From positions 2,779,279 through 2,843,278 of the forward strand of contig NZ_CP040098.1 of the NCBI RefSeq assembly GCF_005377625.1: a stretch of DNA of 64,000 bases, in the 5' to 3' direction. The notes below the pieces were generated by a model, which saw only the letters and a list, made by a program, of their open reading frames with translations, was not told where the DNA came from and searched no databases. This document shows, in pieces, positions 19,097-26,622 of this stretch. The first letter of the stretch is position 1; every line of letters starts with the position of its first letter. Both the position numbers and the translations under genes were made by a program. The stretch is from Desulfoglaeba alkanexedens ALDC (GTDB taxonomy: Bacteria > Desulfobacterota > Syntrophobacteria > Syntrophobacterales > DSM-9756).

Positions 19097-19125
19097 TTGA
19101 GAATCGGAAAGAATCGGCGTATAAT
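19097..19125 (+). promoter_or_regulatory. Sigma-70-type promoter with repeated AATCGG motif
   Basis: TTGAGA (19097-19102), a 17-bp spacer, then a perfect TATAAT (19120-19125), about 100 bp before the HTH gene. AATCGG occurs three times around it, at 19102, 19112 and 19130; the first two are one helical turn apart and lie in the spacer. This is a plausible operator, perhaps for the HTH protein itself. Confidence 0.6.
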
Positions 19126-19222
19126 TTTTAATCGGAAAATAGGAGAGGTGTGTTCCTCCCTCTTTGAACGGCCGAGACGAGTGGTGGGTTGCGAATCGTA
19201 ACATTGAGCGGGAGCAGGAGAA

Positions 19223-19444
19223 ATGACACAAATCGAAGACCGATGGCTCTCGGTGGAAGAGATATCCAAATACCTCGGTATCAGCAACGACACGGTGTAT
19301 CGATGGATCCACAAACACCGGATGCCCTCGCACCGGATGGGTCGGCTGTGGAAATTCCGCAAGGAAGAAGTGGATGAATGGGTGAAGACAGGCGGGGCCG
19401 GAGACAACGAGCAGGGCCGGACACCTGACGGCAGGAAGAGATAA
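19223..19444 (+). CDS. Excisionase/MerR-like helix-turn-helix DNA-binding protein
   Basis: A 73-residue protein with the DNA-binding excisionase-family fold: LSVEEISKYLGISNDTVYRW then HRMPSHRMGRLWKFRKEEVDEWV. A GCAGGAG precedes the ATG. Such small HTH proteins often head mobile or defence gene clusters, where they serve as a regulator. Here it is followed by an ATPase fragment and further on by a DNA-methylase remnant, so it probably once controlled a defence-type operon. The reading frame is intact and the promoter upstream is good, so it may still be expressed. Confidence 0.85.
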   Translation: MTQIEDRWLSVEEISKYLGISNDTVYRWIHKHRMPSHRMGRLWKFRKEEVDEWVKTGGAGDNEQGRTPDGRKR

Positions 19445-19463
19445 CCCGGCGCGGAGGCTGATG

Positions 19464-19919
19464 ATGCTGAACCTAAAGTTACGAGACGAATTCCTCGGTT
19501 CGCAGATGCAGGGCACAGCCATTGCCCTGCGCAGGAAGGACAACACCGGAGCCGCTCAGAGAACACCGGATTTCATCCTTTCAATTACATATCCAGCAGC
19601 GGACGTTCAGACGGCTTTGCGCGCGGTCAGCACGGATCGCTCGAAGCGCCCCATAGTCCTGATGGGAGACCGGGGTCGTGGTAAATCCCACATCATGGCC
19701 GTGATGCACCACGCAGTCGAATCGTCCACTCAGGTTCAGAAGCGGGCCAACGAATGGGGAAACAGACTTGGCGCGCAGCCCTTGAGTGGGCTTGTTCTCG
19801 ATGGCGGGTTCTTCGCCATTTCGGAACCGGTCCAGGGCGGCTTCCCCCATGTGTGCCATGGGGGCTTAAGCCTTCTGGAGGTCGCTGTGCCCTTTATCGA
19901 ATTGCCGCCGTCGTTATGA
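19464..19919 (+). pseudogene. N-terminal fragment of a large P-loop ATPase
   Basis: The first 105 residues are convincing: an N-terminal block (LRDEFLGSQMQGTAIALRR), a lead-in (DRSKRPIVLM) and a Walker A in GDRGRGKSHIMAVMHH, resembling the start of the very large BREX/DUF499-type defence ATPases. After about residue 105 the sequence loses any family look and stops at residue 151, with no Walker B or further domain. The start at 19464 (GGAGG upstream) is preferred to the adjacent ATG at 19461. A hairpin with CCCCCATG/CATGGGGG arms (about 19843-19867) lies in the unrelated tail, perhaps a scar. Interpreted as a truncated gene. Confidence 0.55.
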
Positions 19920-19938
19920 ATTGAAAAGGAGGCGGATC

Positions 19939-20229
19939 ATGGTGAAAAGCGATGAGATTCTGGATTTTCTAAAACAACACAAGAAGGACCTCGAAATACG
20001 GTTTTCTGTAAGACGCATCGGCTTGTTCGGTTCTGTTCTTCGCGGTTCGGCACGCGACAAAAGCGACGTGGACATACTCGTAGAGCTGGCGCATCCCACC
20101 TTCGATCAATATATGGACCTGAAGTTTTTTCTCGAAGATCATCTTGGACGGACCGTAGACCTCGTGCTGGCCGATTCCGTAAAACCCCGCCTCAAACCTA
20201 TCATCAACCGTGAGGTGGCGTATGCGTGA
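19939..20229 (+). CDS. MNT-type nucleotidyltransferase antitoxin (MntA-like)
   Basis: A 96-residue minimal nucleotidyltransferase. RIGLFGSVLRGSARDKSDVD carries the GSxxRG...SDxD signature with the two catalytic Asp. AAGGAGG lies seven bases before the ATG. In HEPN/MNT pairs this type of protein AMPylates and silences a HEPN ribonuclease; the pair overlaps here by 8 bp, as usual. The partner gene downstream is broken, so this antitoxin is now orphaned. Confidence 0.88.
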   Translation: MVKSDEILDFLKQHKKDLEIRFSVRRIGLFGSVLRGSARDKSDVDILVELAHPTFDQYMDLKFFLEDHLGRTVDLVLADSVKPRLKPIINREVAYA

Positions 20230-20336
20230 TTTCCGGATTTATCTGGACGACATTCTTGATGCCATTTCCCAAATCCGCTTGTAGCTTTCCGGCATGAATC
20301 AGGAGGAGTTCGCCGGAGATAGGAAAACTCAAGAGG
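20222..20336 (+). pseudogene. Disrupted HEPN (DUF86) toxin gene
   Basis: The frame opens MRDFRIYLDDILDAISQIR, the standard start of DUF86 HEPN toxins, then meets an in-frame TAG at 20282. Past the stop the same frame continues SGMNQEEFAGDRKTQ, still HEPN-like, up to the terminal inverted repeat of a short element at 20335. The catalytic RxxxxH region is missing altogether. So the toxin has both a stop codon and an element boundary inside it. Confidence 0.75.
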
Positions 20337-20465
20337 GTGCAGATCTTTTAGAACGACATCCAGGGTGATCCTCCAAGGTACATCCAGATGGCCTTGAAGC
20401 AGCGGGCGGATCAGCTCCGTTTCCTGCTGACTCCTTCACACTTTCGTTTCAAAAGATCTGCACCG
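20335..20465 (+). mobile_element. Short TIR-flanked element (copy 1), in the HEPN remnant
   Basis: Left end GGGTGCAGATCTTTT at 20335-20349 and inverted right end AAAAGATCTGCACCG at 20451-20465 (14 of 15 positions pair). About 131 bp, no coding capacity. The left 85 bp match the corresponding ends of the copies at 35.6 kb and 40.1 kb. No target duplication is visible at this copy. Confidence 0.7.
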
Positions 20466-20531
20466 AACGCCTTTTTTGTACTTGAGAAACAACCGCTTTT
20501 CGGAGTTATGTTTTTGCTCAACCCTAAATCA

Positions 20532-20856
20532 CCCCCACCCTAGCCCTCCCCCATCAAGGGGGAGGGGAAAATTTATAAGCCCTGCCCCATCAAGGGGGAG
20601 GGGAAAATTCCCCTCGTTCCCAAGCTCCAGCTTGGGAACGCCCTGCCCGGGAAGCTCCAGCTTCCCTCCTGCTACAGTTGAAACGCGCTGTCTTTCCCCT
20701 CGTTCCCAAGCTCCAGCTTGGGAACGCCCTGCCCGGTATGACGCAATCAAACAGGCGGCGTCAAGCTGCCGCCGTTCCCAAGCTCCAGCTTGGGAACGCC
20801 CTGCCCGGGAAGCTCCAGCTTCCCTCCTGCTACAGCTGAAACGCGCTGTCTTTAAC
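20532..20856. repeat. Cluster of G-rich and palindromic repeat modules
   Basis: Two copies of a CCCCCATCAAGGGGGAGGGG-type module (20548-20610) are followed by three consecutive copies of a unit of about 60-90 bp that starts with a near-perfect palindrome (GTTCCCAAGCT..AGCTTGGGAAC), at about 20616, 20703 and 20775. The full unit continues with CCCTGCCCGGGAAGC and ends CGCGCTGTCTTT. Open frames here are an effect of the repeats, not genes. The same unit recurs inverted near 30.84-30.93 kb and direct at 33.5 kb. Confidence 0.75.
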
Positions 20857-21126
20857 CACCAGAAAGCCGGCCATTTTCGCAAGCTTCGGGTGCTCGACAT
20901 CTTCATGGGCGGCGGGACCACTCTGGTCGAAGGCGCGCGGCTTGGCTTCCAGATGACGGGCGTCGATCTCAATCCCGTGGCCTGGTTTGTGACGAAGAAC
21001 GAGCCTGCCTGCAGCGATCCAGCGCAAGTCAAAGCGGTCTTCGAAGATATCGAGGCCAAGGTCAAGCCCCTCGTTCAGCCTTTCTACACCACGACCTGTC
21101 CGCGGGGCCACACGGGCCGCTGCGTG
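20853..21126 (+). pseudogene. Fragment of a DUF1156-type DNA methylase
   Basis: In one frame the sequence reads KLRVLDIFMGGGTTLVEGA, then TGVDLNPVAWFVTKNE and KVKPLVQPFYTTTCP. This is the SAM-binding region and following segment of COG1743/DUF1156 adenine methylases, usually over 800 residues long. It begins abruptly after a repeat unit and loses similarity after about 21125; both ends are missing. Together with the ATPase fragment and the HTH gene it points to a collapsed defence or modification locus. Confidence 0.65.
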
Positions 21127-21324
21127 GACCGGGAGCGCCGGCCGCCCAGCCCCTGTCGCCCCTTTCCGGCGGTTCCATTTTAGGGTTTGCATTTCGGATC
21201 CAGCGGTTAAAATGAATGAAGTGCCATCCACCATGGTCGTCGCGAAGACGATCTTCCAATTCGGCTTTGTTCGTTTCCAGCCGTCCCCTTGGAACGCTTT
21301 GACGGGAATTTCGGGAGGCGGCGC

Positions 21325-22845
21325 ATGTCCGGAGGCTCCGTGATAGGAAAAGATGTGACCGCTTCGGAAAGGGTGCTCGTCGTCGACGACGATGTTTCGC
21401 TCTGTCGGTTGGTGTGCGAGGCGCTCAAACAGGAAGGTTGTGATCCGCTCTGCTGCACCTCTTCGGAGGATGTCCTTGAAATATCCCGGAGGAACCCCTT
21501 CGACCTGGCCTTCGTGGATGTTCAGATTTTCGGCATTTCGGGCCTTCAGCTGGCCGAGGCGTTGAAGCGGCAGAATCCATGGCGGGAAATCGTCGTAATG
21601 GCGGATCACGGGACGCTCGATAACGCCGTTCAGGCCGTCAAGCTGGGCGGTTCGGATTTCCTGAAGAAGCCGTTTTCTCTGGACGAGTTTCTTTTTTGCC
21701 TGAGCCGCCACAGGGAACGCATGGCTTTCAGGGAGAAACTGCGGCGGGCTGAGCAGCGCTACACGGACCTGGTTCAGAACATCCCGATGATGATCTTCGT
21801 GCTGCTGGAGGACCATCGGCTGGAGTTCGTGAACCGCATGAGCCGGACGATTCTGGGCTACGCTCCGGATGAAATCGTCGGGGTGCCCGATTGGCTGCTC
21901 CAGCGGGCCTATGCCGAGGATCGCGATCTGCTGGCGGAACGGCTGCGGCAGGCCTTCAGTGCAGGGGGCCGGCCCCTCTTCCTGGAATGCCGTTTCCTTC
22001 ATCGGGAAGGTCACCTGGTGTATTTGCTGTTGAAGTCCATACCGCAGTCTCCCGGTTCGCAGGCGCCGCGTCCACCCCGTTTGATGGGGATCGCGGCGGA
22101 CATCACGGATCGCATCTTCTTGGAGCGTGCCCTGGTGCAACGGGAGAAGGTGAAGACCCTGGGGAACATCGCGGCGGAAGTCGCTCACGAAATCCGAAAT
22201 CCCCTGGTGTCCATCGGCGGGTTTGCGCGGCGGCTTCAGAAGCAATTTCCCGATACCCCGGAAGCGGGCATCGTCCTGAAAGAATGCCGCCGCCTGGAAA
22301 AGATCCTGGACCGCATCCGAAATTACCTGAGGCCCGTGGAATTGAGGTTCCAGGACTATTCGGTGGAGCATGTGTTGAGTCACTGCGAGAGCCTGCTTTC
22401 GCCGGAAATCGAGCGCAAGCAGGTGGAGTGTCGGAGAGAGGTCGACCCGAGCCTGCCCGATCTTTACGTGGATCCGGACCTGCTGCTCCAGGTCTTCATC
22501 AACCTCACCCGAAACGCCTTGGAAGCCATGGGGAAAGGCGATGTTCTCCATGTGCGGGCCTACAGCAGCGACCGGCAGATCCATGTTCAATTCCGCAATC
22601 CGTGCCGAAAAGGGCGGTCCATCAACTCGGAAAAGCTTTTCCTGCCCTTCGACGAAGGCGGGCAAAGCATCGGCCTCCCGCTGTGCTACCGGCTGGTGAA
22701 GAGTATGGGCGGAATTCTATCGTTCGCACAGGAAGGGGAACAGGCTCTTTTCACGGTGTCTCTTCCCACCGAGGTGGACGAGGAGCGGGAGGTCCGGGGC
22801 CTCAGGAGAATGCCCCTGGCGGAGACGGTTTCGGGGGACCACTGA
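21325..22845 (+). CDS. Receiver-PAS-histidine kinase with unusual ATPase domain
   Basis: About 506 residues: an N-terminal receiver (about 13-130, VLVVDDDVSL, acceptor Asp in LAFVDVQIFG, Lys in DFLKKPF), a PAS domain (about 145-265), HisKA with AAEVAHEIRNPLVSIGGF and a HATPase domain with the N box INLTRNALEAMG. The G1 box, normally DxGxG, is replaced by NPCRKGRS and the G2 box is GQSIGLPLCY, so ATP binding may be altered. The ATG at 21325 has GGGAGG six bases upstream; an in-frame TTG at 21289 adds nothing recognisable. Neighbouring genes give no partner regulator. Confidence 0.85.
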   Translation: MSGGSVIGKDVTASERVLVVDDDVSLCRLVCEALKQEGCDPLCCTSSEDVLEISRRNPFDLAFVDVQIFGISGLQLAEALKRQNPWREIVVMADHGTLDNAVQAVKLGGSDFLKKPFSLDEFLFCLSRHRERMAFREKLRRAEQRYTDLVQNIPMMIFVLLEDHRLEFVNRMSRTILGYAPDEIVGVPDWLLQRAYAEDRDLLAERLRQAFSAGGRPLFLECRFLHREGHLVYLLLKSIPQSPGSQAPRPPRLMGIAADITDRIFLERALVQREKVKTLGNIAAEVAHEIRNPLVSIGGFARRLQKQFPDTPEAGIVLKECRRLEKILDRIRNYLRPVELRFQDYSVEHVLSHCESLLSPEIERKQVECRREVDPSLPDLYVDPDLLLQVFINLTRNALEAMGKGDVLHVRAYSSDRQIHVQFRNPCRKGRSINSEKLFLPFDEGGQSIGLPLCYRLVKSMGGILSFAQEGEQALFTVSLPTEVDEEREVRGLRRMPLAETVSGDH

Positions 22846-22849
22846 AGTC

Positions 22850-23169
22850 TGATCGTAGTCGATGGCGCTGATCTGGATCAGCATATCGAAGGAGTGGTGC
22901 GCCTCGATGTAGCGGATCGTTCCGGTTTTTCCGCGTATGACCACCGAATGGGTGAGAGCGCCTCTGCCGGTGAAGCGCACGCCCCACAGGAAGGTCCCGC
23001 GCCATATCCCCGTGGCCGCAAAGAAAATGTCGTCGCCGGCGACGAGGTCTGCGGTGGTAAGGACGCGGTTCAGATCATAGCCGGTGTTCAAGAGAGCCCG
23101 CCGTTCGTTGTCCGACTGCTGATTCATCCGCCTGAAGAGTTCACCGCCTACGATTCTGACGGCGGCGGC
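22850..23169 (-). pseudogene. 3' remnant of glpX (class II fructose-1,6-bisphosphatase)
   Basis: On the reverse strand AAAVRIVGGELFRR, then DLNRVLTTADLVAGDDIFFA and FTGRGALTHSVVIRGKTGTI reproduce the last hundred residues of GlpX. The first two thirds of the enzyme, with the active site, are absent: the similarity begins inside the overlap with the NuoG-like gene's 3' end. The 3' end runs into the convergent kinase gene. No start codon or ribosome site is associated. This is a truncated gene remnant. Confidence 0.72.
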
Positions 23170-23795
23170 TTGGGGATCAGGGCTCCCGTCGGGCACACCG
23201 CGACACAGGCTCCACAATCGTCACAGGGAAGATTTGAGGCGCCGCTTCCGAAGAAGGTGACCACCGTGTCGAACCCGCGCTTCGCGAAGGTGAGCGGGTT
23301 CCGTTCGTTTCGGTCCCGGCAGACGTCCACGCACTTTCCGCACATCACGCAGCGGAACGGGTAATAGGTGAAAAAGGTGAGGTCGACTTCTTCCTGGACA
23401 TCGCGTTCCAGCGTTTCCAGAGGGCGCGGGTTCAGGCCGACCTGGATGTGCCGGGCGATACGCATGAGCTGACAAGGCTTTGCGACGGGGCAGGTTTTGG
23501 GCGTGCAATGGTGAGCGGACATGATGAGTTTGAATGCGGTCCGCTGGAGGCGCCGCACGGCTTCCGTATTGGTGCGGACATCCAGGCCGTCGCGGACCGT
23601 TTCCGTACAGGCGGTGACCGGCCGCTCGGCATCGGAAGTCTCGACGAAACAAAGCCGGCACGAAGCCCGGGGCTGTTCGCGCGTTTCCAGAAAGCAGAGA
23701 TTGGGAATGTAGATCCCGTTTTCCAAGCAGGCCTGAAGAATGGTCTTACCTTGTTCCGTCTGGATCTCTTTTCCATCCACCGTAATTCGAATCAT
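23148..23795 (-). CDS. NuoG/HoxU-like iron-sulfur subunit
   Basis: A 215-residue electron-transfer subunit. In order: a plant-type [2Fe-2S] domain (about 1-80, IYIPNLCF, CRLCFVE, VTACTETV), a His-Cys cluster region (SAHHCTPKTCPVAKPCQ, residues 105-120) and two ferredoxin motifs near the C-terminus (CVMCGKCVDVC and CDDCGACVAVCPTG). This is the short HoxU/NuoG N-module form, without the molybdopterin domain. It follows the NuoF-like gene by about 60 bp; with NuoE it would pass electrons between NAD(P)H and a partner enzyme not present in this window. Confidence 0.88.
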   Translation of the reverse strand: MIRITVDGKEIQTEQGKTILQACLENGIYIPNLCFLETREQPRASCRLCFVETSDAERPVTACTETVRDGLDVRTNTEAVRRLQRTAFKLIMSAHHCTPKTCPVAKPCQLMRIARHIQVGLNPRPLETLERDVQEEVDLTFFTYYPFRCVMCGKCVDVCRDRNERNPLTFAKRGFDTVVTFFGSGASNLPCDDCGACVAVCPTGALIPKPPPSES

Positions 23796-23856
23796 GGCTT
23801 TTCCATGGCGCCATTGGTTCCGACGCGCGGGATCTCCAAGGCAGCGGCGGGCCGCT

Positions 23857-25806
23857 TCACGGGTTTCCGGCCGGCGCCGGTCCGTTCTCCGGCGGTCGTT
23901 CGATGACCGGGGCCCGTTCCGGGGGCGACACCTTGAACACGGCGTTGTATTCCGGAGGACAGGCCACCATGCATTCCCCGCACTTGACGCACCGTTGCTG
24001 GTCGATGGCTTTCTTCCTCCCTTTGGTGGTGAAAATGGCTTCCACCGGACAGCAGCCGACACAGGCGTCGCAGCCCCGGGCGCATCGTTCCAGGTCGATG
24101 TAGAAGGCGACCAAGGCACGACATTTGAGGGCGGGGCACCGCCGCTCCCGGATGTGAGCCTCGTATTCCTCCCGGAAATAGCGAAGCGAGGTGATCACGG
24201 GGTTGGGGGCGGTCTTTCCGAGGCCGCAGAGGGAGCCCGCTTTGATGTCGTGGCTCAAGGTCTCCATGATCTCCAGGTCCTCCTCCCGGCCTTCGCCCTT
24301 CGTGATGCGATCCAGCATCACCAGAAGGTGACGGGTTCCGATGCGGCAGAAGGTGCATTTTCCGCACGATTCCTTCTGGGTGAAGTCCACGAAATAGCGG
24401 GCTACGTCCACCATGCAGCTGTCTTGGTCCATGACCACCATGCCGCCCGAACCCATCATGGCGCCGGCCTGGGCGAGGGAATCGAAGTCGATGGGCGTGT
24501 CGAGGAACCGCTCGGGGAGGCATCCTCCCGACGGGCCTCCGATCTGTACGGCTTTGAAGGCCTTCTTTCCGGGGATGCCGCCGCAGACGTCGAAGATGAG
24601 CTTTCGCAGGGAAGTCCCCATGGGCACTTCCACCAGGCCGGGGTGTTTCACGTTGCCGACCACCGAAAAGATGGCCGTCCCGGGGCTGTTTTCCGTCCCG
24701 ATGGTTCGGAACCAGTCCGCCCCCTTGGAGACGATGGGCGGGACCGAAGCCAGGGTCTTCACGTTGTTCACCACGGTGGGACGCCCCCAGAGGCCCTTTT
24801 CCACCGGGTAGGGAGGGCGGTGCCGGGGCATGCCCCGCCTTCCTTCCACGGATTGGATGAGCGCTGTTTCTTCACCGCAGACGAAAGCGCCTGAACCCTG
24901 GAAGACCGAAACCTTGAGATCGAAAGCGGTGCCGAGGACGCCTCGGCCCAGCAGCGAACAGGCTTCGGCGTCCCGGACGGCCTTCTGAACGGTCTTCACG
25001 GCAAGGGGATACTCCGCACGGACGTAAACCAAGGCCTCATCGGCTCCAACGGCGTAAGCGGCGATGGCGAGCCCTTCCAGGACCTGGTGCGGGTTGCTTT
25101 CGAGGATCGTGCGGTCCATGTAAGCCCCGGGGTCGCCTTCGTCGGCGTTGCAGATGACGACCTTCCGTTCCGAACGGGCGCTTCGCGCAAGGCGCCATTT
25201 CCGCCCCGTGGGAAAGCCGGCTCCTCCCCGCCCCCGAAGCCCCGAGCGCTCGATGGTGTCGATCACCGATTCCGGTTCCCCATCCAGAGCCCGGGCCAGG
25301 GCGGCGTAGCCGCCTCTTGCGATGTATTCCTGGATATCCCCCGGATCGATCCTCCCGCACAGCTCCATGACCACCCGTTCTTCCAGGTTGAAACGGGGGA
25401 ACTGGGTCACGGGAGGCACCAGATCGTTTTCTTCCAAAGCCCCCAGGACGTATTCAAAAGAAGGATCGCCGTCTTCGAAAAAGGACCGGATGACGACCCG
25501 GGCTATGCCCGCATCGATCCGATGGTAGCAAATGGGGGGAAATCCGGAAGCCGGATGGTCGATCACCACCAGCGGTTCGGCGTAGCAGTGGCCCATGCAG
25601 CCGACGGGGACGATCCGCGCGGGGACCTTGATCCGCTCCAGCGTTTCTTTGATGGCGTCCCGGGTTTCGGCGGCTCCCGAAGCCAGTGCGCACGTGGACA
25701 TGACAATGGAGATGGTCGGGACGCCCTCCCGCTGCCTTTCCTGGACCCGCCGCTCGGCTTCCCGGCGCAGGCCGCGGAACCGTGCCTCAAGCGTCTTGTT
25801 CGCCAC
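23857..25806 (-). CDS. NuoF/HndC-like NADH-binding flavoprotein
   Basis: 649 residues with three parts: an N-terminal thioredoxin-like [2Fe-2S] domain (about 30-120, MSTCALASGA and GCMGHCYAEP), the NuoF body (about 145-570; RGRGGAGFPTGRKW is the NADH/FMN site and ESCGKCTFCRIG binds a 4Fe-4S cluster) and two C-terminal ferredoxin motifs (CDACVGCCPVEAI and CVKCGECMVACPPE). This fused layout is that of HndC/HydB-type diaphorase subunits of NAD(P)-linked hydrogenases and formate dehydrogenases in anaerobes. Its start overlaps the NuoE-like gene end by 20 bp. The tail after the last cluster is Pro-rich. Confidence 0.92.
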   Translation of the reverse strand: MANKTLEARFRGLRREAERRVQERQREGVPTISIVMSTCALASGAAETRDAIKETLERIKVPARIVPVGCMGHCYAEPLVVIDHPASGFPPICYHRIDAGIARVVIRSFFEDGDPSFEYVLGALEENDLVPPVTQFPRFNLEERVVMELCGRIDPGDIQEYIARGGYAALARALDGEPESVIDTIERSGLRGRGGAGFPTGRKWRLARSARSERKVVICNADEGDPGAYMDRTILESNPHQVLEGLAIAAYAVGADEALVYVRAEYPLAVKTVQKAVRDAEACSLLGRGVLGTAFDLKVSVFQGSGAFVCGEETALIQSVEGRRGMPRHRPPYPVEKGLWGRPTVVNNVKTLASVPPIVSKGADWFRTIGTENSPGTAIFSVVGNVKHPGLVEVPMGTSLRKLIFDVCGGIPGKKAFKAVQIGGPSGGCLPERFLDTPIDFDSLAQAGAMMGSGGMVVMDQDSCMVDVARYFVDFTQKESCGKCTFCRIGTRHLLVMLDRITKGEGREEDLEIMETLSHDIKAGSLCGLGKTAPNPVITSLRYFREEYEAHIRERRCPALKCRALVAFYIDLERCARGCDACVGCCPVEAIFTTKGRKKAIDQQRCVKCGECMVACPPEYNAVFKVSPPERAPVIERPPENGPAPAGNP

Positions 25807-26341
25807 CGGGTTCCCTTTCCGCTTTCTCCCTTTCTTCCCGTTCCCGCTCGACCTGGAACTGCACGAAGAGGCCTTCCACTCTGCTGGGCTGCATGTGGCC
25901 GAGCACCGTGCCGTCCACGATGGCGACGGGGGCGAGGGCGCAGCAGCCGACGCAGGCCACCCGCTCCACGCTGTATTCCCGGTCGGGCGTCGTCTCCCCG
26001 GCCCTGATCCCCAGCTTGCGCTCGAAGTTCTCCAAGATGATGTCCCCGCCCGCCACGTGACAGGCGGTTCCGAGGCAGACCTTGATCTGATGGCGCCCCG
26101 GTGGATGGAAGCGGAACTGGTTGTAAAAGGTGGCCACGCCGTAGACTTCGCTGGGCGAAATCTCCAGATACTCGGCCACCCTTTCCATGGCGCCGCCGCT
26201 CAAATACCCGTGCTCTTGCTGAACGGCCTGCAGGATGGGGATGAGGGCGCTCCGGTGCTTTGCGAAACGGGGAAGCATCGCCTCGATGGCTTCGATCATT
26301 TCTCGTTCTTCGGTTTCAGTCTGTGTGGGGACGCTGTTCAT
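25787..26341 (-). CDS. NuoE/HndA-like [2Fe-2S] subunit
   Basis: A 184-residue thioredoxin-fold subunit. The cluster ligands are CLGTACHVAGGD and VACVGCCALAPVAIVDG. The ATG at 26341 is chosen; a GTG two codons earlier overlaps the AAGGTG that probably serves as its ribosome site. First gene of the leftward diaphorase trio. The charged C-terminal tail (VEREREEREKAER) is unusual but harmless in appearance. Confidence 0.9.
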   Translation of the reverse strand: MNSVPTQTETEEREMIEAIEAMLPRFAKHRSALIPILQAVQQEHGYLSGGAMERVAEYLEISPSEVYGVATFYNQFRFHPPGRHQIKVCLGTACHVAGGDIILENFERKLGIRAGETTPDREYSVERVACVGCCALAPVAIVDGTVLGHMQPSRVEGLFVQFQVEREREEREKAEREPGGEQDA

Positions 26342-26622
26342 GGGCACCTTGGTGAGGGAAAGGTCCTGTTCGGGTTCTGTTTGTTGGTTAGGATTTCGTG
26401 TTTATCATGTTCCCATCCGGCGATCAACGGCGGGGCGTCCGATGCGGTCCCTATGCTCCGTGTTCCATGCGAGCGCGGATGCACGTTGACATCGCGCCGC
26501 CCCGATTGCACCTTAGAATGGTTGCCGCTCGAACCGGCCGCGCCGCGGGGCGCCGCCATGGTTCCGGCGGACGGACACCGAATTTGGGTTTTCGCGATCC
26601 CGAGACCACCGGAGATTTCCTC

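Noticed and set aside
20612-20860. Possible CRISPR array
   Set aside because: Repeats are palindromic modules of unequal spacing with no unique spacers of constant length, and no cas gene is near.
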